DNA from: Myxococcales bacterium | Lineage (GTDB): Bacteria; Myxococcota; Polyangia; Fen-1088 | Direction: 5' to 3' | DNA length: 15,152 nucleotides | Assembly: GCA_003155465.1 (NCBI GenBank) | Contig: PMCR01000206.1 | Coordinates: 1 to 15,152, forward strand | Translations under genes and position numbers: made by a program | Shown here: one piece after another, positions 1 to 6,279 of the stretch | How positions within the stretch are numbered: position 1 is the first letter of the stretch | Layout of the letters: the number at the start of each line of letters is the position of its first letter | The notes under the pieces: model-generated | The model's input: the letters and a program-made list of their open reading frames with translations, nothing else | Told to the model about the DNA's origin: nothing | Database searches by the model: none

Positions 1-483
1 GTCATCGAGCCCTTCCGCGCGCGCGCGTTTCCCGTGATTCGCGATCTCATGGTTGATCGTAGCGCCTTTGATCGAGTGATCGCTGCGGGTGGTTTCATCA
101 CCTCGCCCACCGGAAGCGCGACGGACGGCAATGCCATCCTGGTTTCCAAGGGCGCGGCCGACGCGGCCATGGATGCGGCCGCTTGCATCGGGTGCGGCGC
201 ATGCGTCGCCGCGTGCCCCAACGCCTCGGCCATGCTGTTCGTCGGTGCCAAGATTTCGCACCTGGGCCTTCTGCCCCAGGGCCAACCCGAACGCTGGTCG
301 CGCGTGCACGCCATGGTGGCGGCCATGGACGCCGAGGGTTTTGGCGGCTGCACCAACTTCCTCGAATGCGCTGCGGTCTGTCCCAAGAACGTGTCGCCCG
401 ACTTCATCGGCCGCATGAACCGAGACCTCATCGGCGCCGTGTTCTTGGCCCGGCCGCGGGTGACCGGCACGGGCGCTGGGTAG
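1..483 (+). CDS. sdhB: Succinate dehydrogenase/fumarate reductase iron-sulfur subunit, C-terminal part (5' end outside window)
   Basis: The reading frame is open from base 1 to the TAG at 481-483, so only the last 160 residues are visible. They match the C-terminal ferredoxin-like half of SdhB/FrdB, the electron-transfer subunit of the membrane-bound succinate:quinone oxidoreductase, which passes electrons from the flavoprotein to quinone. The first cysteine cluster is [12 protein letters not shown] (Cys 62, 65, 68, 72 of the visible part). The second is Cys 117, 123 and 127 in [16 protein letters not shown]. Together they would bind the 4Fe-4S and 3Fe-4S centres. Sequence between them ([18 protein letters not shown]) is typical of the SdhB type found in deltaproteobacteria and Bacteroidetes. 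The N-terminal 2Fe-2S domain, and probably sdhA and sdhC, lie upstream outside the window. A GTG at 34 is internal and not the true start. Succinate dehydrogenase and fumarate reductase cannot be told apart from this fragment. Confidence 0.93.
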   Translation, partial: VIEPFRARAFPVIRDLMVDRSAFDRVIAAGGFITSPTGSATDGNAILVSKGAADAAMDAAACIGCGACVAACPNASAMLFVGAKISHLGLLPQGQPERWSRVHAMVAAMDAEGFGGCTNFLECAAVCPKNVSPDFIGRMNRDLIGAVFLARPRVTGTGAG

Positions 484-496
484 CGGTCGACCATCT

Positions 497-523
497 AATT
501 CCTTGCGCAGGGATGCAGGAATT
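497..523 (+). terminator. Possible hairpin terminator after sdhB
   Basis: Fourteen bases after the sdhB stop, AATTCC-T-TGC (497-506) can pair with GCAGGAATT (515-523), giving a nine-pair stem with one bulged T and an eight-base loop. There is no T-run after it, so it is not a classical intrinsic terminator. The right arm also overlaps a perfect tandem duplication of the octamer GGAATTGC (518-525 and 526-533). It may instead act as a 3' processing or stability hairpin. Confidence 0.3.
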
Positions 524-609
524 GCGGAATTGCGTGAGACGGGGTGGGTCCGCGGACATCCAACAAGCAAGAAGCAAGTACCGACCCATCCAAACCGACA
601 GGGGGCCCC

Positions 610-1368
610 ATGACATCGTGCAAGCAGTGCAAGAATGAACTTGCGCCTGATTTTCGCTTCTGCCCGCGTTGTGGCATGCCGGCAACCAAGGACATTCCCG
701 ATCAGTACTTGCTGGCGAGACGGGCCATGGAAGGGCGCATGGAGGGCGGGCCGGTTCAACCTGCGATAGCGACCCTGTTGAAGGCCTACGACATGGGGCT
801 GCGCGATGCCCACGTCCTCTGCGGCCTCGGTATTCTGTACTATCGCCTCGGCGACATCGGGGCGGCAACCAAGTACCTTGAAGAAGCCATCGCGCTCAGG
901 CCCGATTTCCCCGAAGCACACTACGACCTAGCCCTGACCTACTATCGCGGCGGCCAGATCCACAAGACGATTGCGACAATGGAGCGGTGCCTGGAGTTGA
1001 GCCCTGACTACGCGGCGGCTCATTACTGGATCGGAATCGCCAACTACCACCTGGGGCGGCAGCAGAAAGCCATCGAGTCATTCCTGCGGGTGGTCGAGCT
1101 CAACCCGGCGGCCAGGGTTGCCAACTACCACCTGGGCGTGAATTTTGCGTCGCTGGGCCAGTACGACAAGGCAATTGCCAACTTCAAGCTCGTAGTGGAA
1201 AACTGCCCGGAGGACGAGGCGGCCTTCTATCACCTGGGTATGGCGTACTACGAATCCAACAAGATACCCGAAGCCATCGAGGTTTTTAAGCACTGCGGCA
1301 AACTGGACTCCGGCGACCGTCGCGCGGTGCAGATGTTGGAGATGCTGACGGACGTTCCTGGGGTGTGA
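610..1368 (+). CDS. Zinc-ribbon and tetratricopeptide-repeat (TPR) protein
   Basis: A protein of 252 residues with no signal peptide, so probably cytoplasmic. The N-terminus is a short zinc ribbon with two CxxC knuckles (Cys 4/7 and Cys 18/21, CKQC and CPRC). After a linker come about five consecutive 34-residue TPR units starting near residues 67, 101, 135, 169 and 203. They carry the usual small and aromatic spacing (for example AHYDLALTYYRGG and ANYHLGVNFASLG). TPR arrays bind partner proteins; no catalytic domain is visible, so the role is probably scaffolding or assembly, and the partner is unknown. The ATG at 610 is chosen because it sits behind a purine-rich AGGGGG and starts exactly at the zinc ribbon. 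An in-frame GTG at 544 would add 22 low-complexity residues. The gene lies 126 bp after sdhB, which is too far to claim co-transcription. Confidence 0.88.
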   Translation: MTSCKQCKNELAPDFRFCPRCGMPATKDIPDQYLLARRAMEGRMEGGPVQPAIATLLKAYDMGLRDAHVLCGLGILYYRLGDIGAATKYLEEAIALRPDFPEAHYDLALTYYRGGQIHKTIATMERCLELSPDYAAAHYWIGIANYHLGRQQKAIESFLRVVELNPAARVANYHLGVNFASLGQYDKAIANFKLVVENCPEDEAAFYHLGMAYYESNKIPEAIEVFKHCGKLDSGDRRAVQMLEMLTDVPGV

Positions 1369-1504
1369 TTCATGCAGGCGGGGGCTGCAATTGGGCGGCG
1401 CTTGTACGCGCGAACGAGCGCACCGTCTCTTCGCGGGTCAGGTTGGATGATTAGTGGGTCGAAAGTTCAGGCGGAAGGATAGGGGCGCCAAGACCCAGTC
1501 CCCC

Positions 1505-1533
1505 TTGACTTGAGCCAGACCACTCGCTAAGCA
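1505..1533 (+). promoter_or_regulatory. Weak sigma-70-like promoter for the 83-residue protein gene
   Basis: TTGACT at 1505-1510 matches five of six bases of the -35 consensus. After a 17-bp spacer comes TAAGCA (1528-1533), a poor -10 that keeps only the leading TA. Transcription would start about 1540, only a few bases before the ATG at 1543, which also lacks a ribosome binding site. Confidence 0.25.
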
Positions 1534-1542
1534 CTGTGCGCC

Positions 1543-1794
1543 ATGACTCGTGACGAAGAAGCCCCGGATCCCATCCTGTTCGATCGCCGGATCGTAGAAC
1601 GCAACATCAAGCGCGGCCTCATCACGCGCAAGGACTACGAGAAGTTTCTGAAATCGCGGCCTGACGCCTCGGAGAAGATCAAGTCGCCCGACGAAGCCTC
1701 CGAGGCAAGCTCGAATCCAGAGGGCGCAGTCCCACCGTCCCCCGCGGCCCCCGGTGCGTCGGAGTCGCGGGGGGAGCCCTCCGGGTCCACCTAG
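1543..1794 (+). CDS. Small conserved-looking protein of unknown function
   Basis: An 83-residue protein I cannot assign to a named family. The first half is charged and looks folded: DPILFDRRIVERNIKRGL followed by ITRKDYEKFLKSRPD, probably two short helices. The second half (from about residue 45) is a Ser/Pro/Glu/Ala-rich, probably disordered tail. There are no cysteines, signal peptide or membrane segment. I treat it as real because the N-terminal half has natural amino-acid composition and GC-rich third positions, and because it sits upstream of another small gene (DUF1844) on the same strand with similar layout. There is no Shine-Dalgarno sequence before the ATG. A promoter-like TTGACT with TAAGCA 17 bp downstream ends nine bases before the ATG, suggesting a leaderless or nearly leaderless mRNA. 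Confidence is moderate because nothing confirms translation. Confidence 0.6.
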   Translation: MTRDEEAPDPILFDRRIVERNIKRGLITRKDYEKFLKSRPDASEKIKSPDEASEASSNPEGAVPPSPAAPGASESRGEPSGST

Positions 1795-1842
1795 TACCGC
1801 CTCTTGTAGATTTGCAGCTGGTTGAGCGGCCGGATTGACGGC

Positions 1843-1927
1843 GGGGGCGAGGGCGCGCGCGACGCGCACGGGGTTGGTGGGGTGTGCAGTCCGTCCCGAA
1901 GTCCCCGCAGGGGGCGAGGGCGCGCGC
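1843..1927. repeat. Pair of 18-bp GC-rich direct repeats in an intergenic spacer
   Basis: GGGGGCGAGGGCGCGCGC occurs at 1843-1860 and again at 1910-1927 on the plus strand, 67 bp apart start to start, in the 177-bp spacer between the 83-residue protein gene and the DUF1844 gene. The copies are identical over 18 bases and differ on both sides. The second copy ends ten bases before the -35 element of the putative DUF1844 promoter, so a regulatory role is possible. Simple GC-rich sequence duplication is equally likely. The rest of the spacer shows nothing recognisable. Confidence 0.5.
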
Positions 1928-1936
1928 TTCGACGTC

Positions 1937-1965
1937 TTGAAAGCTGGGGCTTGGTTGGGTAACCT
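1937..1965 (+). promoter_or_regulatory. Sigma-70-like promoter predicting a leaderless DUF1844 mRNA
   Basis: TTGAAA (1937-1942, five of six to the -35 consensus), a 17-bp spacer, then TAACCT (1960-1965, TAnnnT type, three of six to the -10 consensus). Seven bases beyond the -10 lies the A of the ATG at 1972, so transcription would begin at or next to the start codon. The absence of a Shine-Dalgarno sequence before this ATG agrees with a leaderless transcript. Confidence 0.45.
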
Positions 1966-1971
1966 TCCCAT

Positions 1972-2397
1972 ATGTCGGACCTGGAGCAGAAGCCTGGTTT
2001 CAAGGTGTCGGATCGCCGGTCTTTCTCCGAGAGCGGAGACACCCGGTCGGGGCCAGCCGCAGAGGCTGCGTCGGGTGAGTCACCTGCGCCCGGGGACCAA
2101 CCCCTGCGCGAAGACGGGTCGCCCGCAGAGGCGGGTAGTGGGTTGCCGCCAGCGGATTTTTCCACCTTCATCCTTTCCCTGGGCAGCTCGGTGCTGATCC
2201 ATCTGGGCGATTTGGAACCGCCGGGAGAAACGGCCAAGCGGCGGGACCTGCCCATGGCCAAGCACAGCATCGACCTGCTGACGCTGCTGCGGGACAAGAC
2301 CCGGTCCAACCTCACCCCGGAGGAGGACAAGTTGCTGGAGAGCCTTCTCTTCGATCTGCGCCTGCGCTACGTCGAGGCGGTCAAGGCTGGGTCGTAG
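1972..2397 (+). CDS. DUF1844 domain protein
   Basis: A protein of 141 residues. Residues 1-60 are Ser/Gly/Pro/Glu-rich and probably disordered. Residues 61-138 match the DUF1844 family: DFSTFILSLGSSVLIHLGD, then AKHSIDLLTLLRDKT and NLTPEEDKLLESLLFDLRLRYVE. The family is widespread in deltaproteobacteria, Acidobacteria and Planctomycetes, small and helical, with no established function; the domain usually occupies almost the whole protein. There is no signal peptide or membrane segment. The ATG at 1972 lacks a Shine-Dalgarno sequence but sits directly at the predicted start site of a good promoter. The last 17 bp overlap the end of the convergent membrane-protein gene on the other strand (stop codons at 2395-2397 and 2381-2383). 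Confidence 0.85.
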   Translation: MSDLEQKPGFKVSDRRSFSESGDTRSGPAAEAASGESPAPGDQPLREDGSPAEAGSGLPPADFSTFILSLGSSVLIHLGDLEPPGETAKRRDLPMAKHSIDLLTLLRDKTRSNLTPEEDKLLESLLFDLRLRYVEAVKAGS

Positions 2398-4030
2398 GGC
2401 GGCCGGGGGGCGAGGGGAGGACCAGTCCTGCGTGGGCTCGACCGGCGCGTGCGGCCCACCACACCTCACGGAAGAAGAACCAGAAAGAAAGCGATGCCGA
2501 AAGTGGCAGCAGGAAGATAAGGATCATTGAGATCTGCGGGTTGGAGTGACGGAATTCGACGAACCACCAGTCGAAGCGGGCGCGGCTCCAGCTTGAGACG
2601 ATGTTGAGTTGCAGCGAGGTGTACCGATGCCAGGGGGCATCCTTCTCGGCGTCTACCCAGTTGTCGTCCCAGGGTACGTGTCGAAGCATCCAGTAGTGGC
2701 CCACGATGGGCTGGAAGGGCGGGAGCCACAGCATGGAGTGCATGTCTTCGAAGAAAGTTGCGCCCGACATCGGGCCGCTGGTCTTCGTGTTGGGGGTGCC
2801 CAGCCATGCGCGCGTGGCCTCGCGTTGGATGCGGATGAAGTGATCCCAGTAGAAGGCGTTGCCCAGGTATTGCACAAACCCGCCTGCCAGCAGCACGGTG
2901 CCGAGCGCGGCGGTGGCCAGCAGGCGCCTGCGACTGCGCGCTGCCACCAGAAGGTCGTCCACCAGCAGGCACGCGGGCAGCAGCATGATCGGCACGGCAA
3001 AGACCAGATAGCGGGGACCCCAGGCGTAGTCGCCGCTCCAGAAGATCATACGGGCGTAGACCAGCACGGTGGGCGCTACGGTTAGCAGAGCGGCAGGCAA
3101 GAACTGCGGCCAGCGGCGGACGGCGCGAGGCAGGCCGATGAGGCCGGCAAGAAGCGGCGGGCTGTACAGGAACACGCTCTTGCCCGGCGAGAGAAACATG
3201 CCCCACAGACCGACGGCGACGTTCTCGCGAATACCGGCATCGCTGGACAGGTCGTATCCAGCCGCGAAGGCGCTTCCCCATCGCGCATAGTTGTAGAGCA
3301 AGACCAAGGCTGCAAATGGCAACGCCGCCACCGCTGCGGCCACCGCCGTTTCCAAGAGGACCCGCCATCGTCCCCGCAGCGCCGCCACCAGATAGATGAC
3401 CCCGCCCAGCACAGACACGATGTAGATGTACTTGGCATTGACCAGCAGCCCGGCCCACATTCCCAGAAGCGCGCCGGTGCGGCGCGAGGGATTCTTCTGC
3501 GTTTCAAGCAATTGCGCGAAGAAGCCGGTGAAACACGCAGTTTGCAGGACCTCCGAGTAGGTGTAGCGCGAGTACACCCACAGCGTGCTGCCCAGCCCCA
3601 GCGCGATGGTGGTCAGTGCGGCGGAGGCGGGCCTTGCGCCCAGGCGGCGGCAGATGCCGAAGAAGAGTAGGCAGGTCAGGGCCCCGATGAGATTGGGCGC
3701 CAGGTGGCTGGTGAAACGCCACGCGAGCTGCGCTTGGTGCGGGAAGTGTTTGTGCGCCAGGCGCTGCAGGACAGCGCCGGGGATGTGGATCGCCGCCTGC
3801 AGCACCGGGGCCACTCCGTAGACCTTGCCGCCTCGCCCGAGGGGAAGCGTCGCGGGCCACCGGGTCTTGATCGCGATAGCGCCTTCGTGGGCGATGCTGT
3901 TCGCGACCTCCCACAGGGGCGTGGCGTCGCCCCACGGCCTTTCACGGCTCATGGAGAGCACGTAGATGAAGAAGATCGCGGCGAACAGCCACAGACCCCC
4001 GCGCCGTCGGAAGGGGAACATGTCCATCAT
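2381..4030 (-). CDS. Polytopic membrane protein, probable GT-C type glycosyltransferase
   Basis: A 549-residue integral membrane protein with about ten to twelve hydrophobic segments, for example near residues 12-26, 108-126, 136-153, 200-217, 226-247, 311-330, 341-357, 369-388 and 498-520. The layout resembles GT-C glycosyltransferases of the GT39/ArnT/PMT kind, which move sugars from lipid-linked donors on the outer face of the inner membrane. The first outer loop holds an Asp (D35 in RPWGDATPLWEVA) where such enzymes place a catalytic acid. Other recognisable pieces are SPGKSVFLYSPPLLAG (281-296) and WGPRYL (338-343). A large soluble loop spans about 390-495. Acceptor and donor are unknown. 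It is the last gene of the minus-strand operon: its ATG (4028-4030) overlaps the methyltransferase stop by 4 bp (ATGA), implying translational coupling. A second in-frame ATG follows directly. Assignment rests on topology and a few motifs, not on a full family match. Confidence 0.75.
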   Translation of the reverse strand: MMDMFPFRRRGGLWLFAAIFFIYVLSMSRERPWGDATPLWEVANSIAHEGAIAIKTRWPATLPLGRGGKVYGVAPVLQAAIHIPGAVLQRLAHKHFPHQAQLAWRFTSHLAPNLIGALTCLLFFGICRRLGARPASAALTTIALGLGSTLWVYSRYTYSEVLQTACFTGFFAQLLETQKNPSRRTGALLGMWAGLLVNAKYIYIVSVLGGVIYLVAALRGRWRVLLETAVAAAVAALPFAALVLLYNYARWGSAFAAGYDLSSDAGIRENVAVGLWGMFLSPGKSVFLYSPPLLAGLIGLPRAVRRWPQFLPAALLTVAPTVLVYARMIFWSGDYAWGPRYLVFAVPIMLLPACLLVDDLLVAARSRRRLLATAALGTVLLAGGFVQYLGNAFYWDHFIRIQREATRAWLGTPNTKTSGPMSGATFFEDMHSMLWLPPFQPIVGHYWMLRHVPWDDNWVDAEKDAPWHRYTSLQLNIVSSWSRARFDWWFVEFRHSNPQISMILIFLLPLSASLSFWFFFREVWWAARAGRAHAGLVLPSPPGRPTTQP

Positions 4031-5883
4031 GAAGCGAACTGTCGCGAGGATAGCCCAGCTCCGGTGGGCGCGCTCGTTCGATCAAAAACCAACAATTCCA
4101 CCCGCAGGCCCCCGTTGCGAAGTGCATGGGTGGAGACGGGCGGCCGCCCAAGCCCGGCCACGATGGACTTGGCAAAGACGGTGTCCGGGCACAGGACGCC
4201 GACGCGCCACCCCCGATAGCCGGCGGCCAGAATGCGTCCGATGCTGCGACCCAGGTGCAAGACATCGCGGCGTTGCCCGAGCCGGCGACCGTAGGGAGGA
4301 TTGATGACCACCAGCCCGCCCGGTTCGGCTGGCGGTTCGGCCGCGAAACGGGCCACCTCGAAGCGGACATGGCTGTGGAACCCGGCCCGTTCGGCGTTGC
4401 GGCGGGCGACATCGATGGCGCACGGGTCGCGATCCGCGCCGATGAGCAGTGACGGCGGGGCCGCGCCTTGGGCGGCTTGGGCCTTTTCCCGCAAACGCTC
4501 CCACGCGCTGGCGTCGAAGCACGGCCAGGCCTGCAGCGCGAAATGGCGATGAAGGCCAGGGGCCGCGGCCAGGGCCTCGGCGCAGGCCTCGAGCACGATG
4601 GTGCCAGATCCGCACATGGGATCGAAAAACGGCAATTGAGGGTCGTATTCGCAGAGGGCCAGAACGCCGGCGGCCAGGGTTTCGCGCAGGGGAGCACGTC
4701 CGGCCTCCAGGCGCCAGCCCCGCCGGTGCAACAAGGCGCCGGACGAATCTACGCTGACGGTGAAGTGATCGTTCTCACCACGCAGCAGCACGCGCGAGAG
4801 TTCCTCGGTGGTGTCTTCTTCGTCGTCGCTGCGGGGTCCACGGAGGGGCAGGGCGCCGCGGCGGTCGGCAACCGCCAGTTCCAGAGCCTCGCCAAGGGCC
4901 TTGGTGTGGTAAAGGCGGCACCGGCTGGCCGATACGTCGACTCTCAGGGGCCGAAGAGGGGGAAGAAAGCGCTCCCATGGCAGGTCCGCCAGCCGCCGAC
5001 GCAGAGGTGCAAAGTCGCGCGCCTTTACCTGGCCCAGTCTCACCACCACCCGGCTGGCGACGCGCAGGTGCAGATTGGCCGCCATGCCGACCGCAAGCGG
5101 CCCGCGAAACTCCACCCCGCCGGGAACCGCGCGCGCTGCGCTGGATCCTTCGAGGCGTTCCACTTCTTTGCGCAGGGGCTCTTCCAGGCCCGGGGTTGCG
5201 GCTGCGAACCAGTCCAACACGCCGCTATCCGGGGTGCGCACGCGGGCGGGGCTGCGCGGTGGTTTGCGCTCGCCTGGACGTGGCATGGCGGAAGGACGAG
5301 TCGCAAAGCGCAGGTGAACCAGAATTTCGACCGTGCCGCTGGCCCCTGGAACCGGGGAATCCATGTGCGCCAGCAACTCGAAGCCAAGCGACTCAGCCTT
5401 CTTGCGAAAGGCGGCCAGGGCACGTTCGCGCAAAGCCGGATCGTCCACCCGTCCAGCCTTGACCAGGTGGCCGGGCAGCTCGAACTGCGGTTTGACCAGG
5501 ACCACACCCTCGGAACCATCGCGCAGCCGGAAGGCCAGGGAGCGCAGCATGTTGCGCGCGGCCACGAAGCTGACATCGACGGTGAAGAAATCGAACGGTC
5601 CCGGGACCGTGCCCAGCGAGAGGGTTTTCCAGTCGGTGCGCTCCAAGCTATCGACGCGCTCATCCCTGGCAAGCCCCGGATCGAGTTGGCCGTGTCCCAC
5701 GTCCACGGCAGTCACGTGCGCCGCCCCACAGCGGAGCAGGACCGCGACGAATCCGCCGGTGGACGCGCCCACATCCACAGCCCGACTGCCGTGCACGCGA
5801 GCCGCCAGCCCGAAGCCGGCCACGGCCGCGTCCAGCTTGCGTCCCCCGCGGGTCAGTTCGTGGTTCACAAGAAGACGCTTCAA
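4027..5883 (-). CDS. Fused double rRNA methyltransferase: S4-less TlyA-type domain plus THUMP/RlmL-type domain
   Basis: A 618-residue protein with two methyltransferases in one frame. Residues 1-193 are TlyA-like, the 2'-O-methyltransferase family acting on 16S and 23S rRNA cytidines: RGGRKL (12-17), SAM motif DVGASTGGF (37-45), DVSF (103-106), VKPQFE (130-135). The K-D-K-E catalytic set appears as K16, D103, K131 and E186. The S4 RNA-binding domain normally in front of TlyA is absent. Residues 194-222 form a Pro/Arg-rich linker. Residues 223-600 resemble the RlmL part of E. coli RlmKL (23S rRNA guanine-N2): THUMP region about 225-335, HRRGWR (386-391), SAM motif DPMCGSGTIVLEA (421-433), catalytic NPPYG (528-532). 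The start is TTG at 5881-5883, overlapping the upstream stop by 4 bp (TTGA); GTG at residue 6 is an alternative. An internal ATG (M200) could start the second domain alone. Both active sites look intact; exact rRNA targets are inferred. Confidence 0.9.
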   Translation of the reverse strand: MKRLLVNHELTRGGRKLDAAVAGFGLAARVHGSRAVDVGASTGGFVAVLLRCGAAHVTAVDVGHGQLDPGLARDERVDSLERTDWKTLSLGTVPGPFDFFTVDVSFVAARNMLRSLAFRLRDGSEGVVLVKPQFELPGHLVKAGRVDDPALRERALAAFRKKAESLGFELLAHMDSPVPGASGTVEILVHLRFATRPSAMPRPGERKPPRSPARVRTPDSGVLDWFAAATPGLEEPLRKEVERLEGSSAARAVPGGVEFRGPLAVGMAANLHLRVASRVVVRLGQVKARDFAPLRRRLADLPWERFLPPLRPLRVDVSASRCRLYHTKALGEALELAVADRRGALPLRGPRSDDEEDTTEELSRVLLRGENDHFTVSVDSSGALLHRRGWRLEAGRAPLRETLAAGVLALCEYDPQLPFFDPMCGSGTIVLEACAEALAAAPGLHRHFALQAWPCFDASAWERLREKAQAAQGAAPPSLLIGADRDPCAIDVARRNAERAGFHSHVRFEVARFAAEPPAEPGGLVVINPPYGRRLGQRRDVLHLGRSIGRILAAGYRGWRVGVLCPDTVFAKSIVAGLGRPPVSTHALRNGGLRVELLVFDRTSAPTGAGLSSRQFAS

Positions 5884-6233
5884 ATAGCCGGAGCGCCGCC
5901 CATTTGCAGCAGTCGCGACAGGCGCGAGAACAGCATCGGATCGCCGGCGATCTTCAGCTTTCCGCTCAGAAAGACCTGCACCGCCGCCTGTGCCCCGCCG
6001 TCGATCATGCTGCGGAAGTCTTCATCCGTGGCTTCAATGGTGCACTGAGGCTGGCCCAGGCGTCCAGGTTGGCAGAGGGGCGGCGATCCGATGAGGTCGG
6101 CGGTCCAGGTGCCGCCGTCAGCACCGCTGATCGCAAACAGGAAGGTCGCCGCCACTTCTTTGGCCCTTTCGGGGTGCTGGCGCAGGGCATCCGGGACGCG
6201 TCGATCGAAGAAGTCTTTCACCGAGCTTGGCAT
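5880..6233 (-). CDS. SCP2 sterol-binding-domain-like small protein
   Basis: A protein of 117 residues that resembles a stand-alone SCP2 domain (sterol carrier protein 2 fold), which binds lipids or other hydrophobic ligands in a cavity. Visible family features are the N-terminal SSVKDFFDRRVPDALRQ helix, a beta region with GGTWTADL, CTIEATDEDFRSMIDG in the middle, and the C-terminal VFLSGKLKIAGDPMLFSRL, the most typical part of the family. Length is normal for a single-domain member. The ATG at 6231-6233 has a GAGG purine stretch four bases upstream. The gene starts 46 bp after glmU and its TGA (5880-5882) overlaps the start of the methyltransferase gene. Ligand and function are unknown. Many such proteins sit near lipid or membrane genes, which fits the membrane glycosyltransferase two genes downstream, but that link is inference. 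Confidence 0.82.
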   Translation of the reverse strand: MPSSVKDFFDRRVPDALRQHPERAKEVAATFLFAISGADGGTWTADLIGSPPLCQPGRLGQPQCTIEATDEDFRSMIDGGAQAAVQVFLSGKLKIAGDPMLFSRLSRLLQMGGAPAI

Positions 6234-6249
6234 GGAACCTCAGGGCGCG

Positions 6250-6277
6250 ATTGTGGCTGCGCAGCGGCGGCTGTCAA
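6250..6277 (-). promoter_or_regulatory. Candidate internal promoter in front of the SCP2-like gene
   Basis: On the minus strand a perfect -35 TTGACA (6277-6272) is followed after 16 bp by CACAAT (6255-6250), four of six to the -10 consensus. It lies in the 46-bp gap between the glmU stop and the SCP2 start. A start site near 6243 would leave about ten bases of leader, just containing the GAGG ribosome binding site. It could let the three downstream genes be expressed independently of glmU. Confidence 0.4.
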
Positions 6278-6279
6278 CG

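Noticed and set aside
497..533. Insertion-sequence target duplication from the tandem octamer GGAATTGC
   Set aside because: The two octamers are directly adjacent with no element between them; simple slippage explains them.
1369..1542. Possible small RNA or extra small gene in the spacer after the zinc-ribbon/TPR gene
   Set aside because: No start codon with convincing coding bias, no strong hairpin and no tRNA-like fold were found; only a weak promoter near its right end.
2466..3458. Open frame of 330 codons on the minus strand inside the membrane-protein gene
   Set aside because: Arg/Gly/Ser-rich out-of-frame shadow of the glycosyltransferase-like gene.
4468..6048. Long open frame (526 codons) on the plus strand opposite the methyltransferase fusion
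   Set aside because: It is antisense to a gene with clear motifs. Its product is Gln/Arg/Gly/Ala-rich without recognisable domains, as expected from the high-GC shadow frame.
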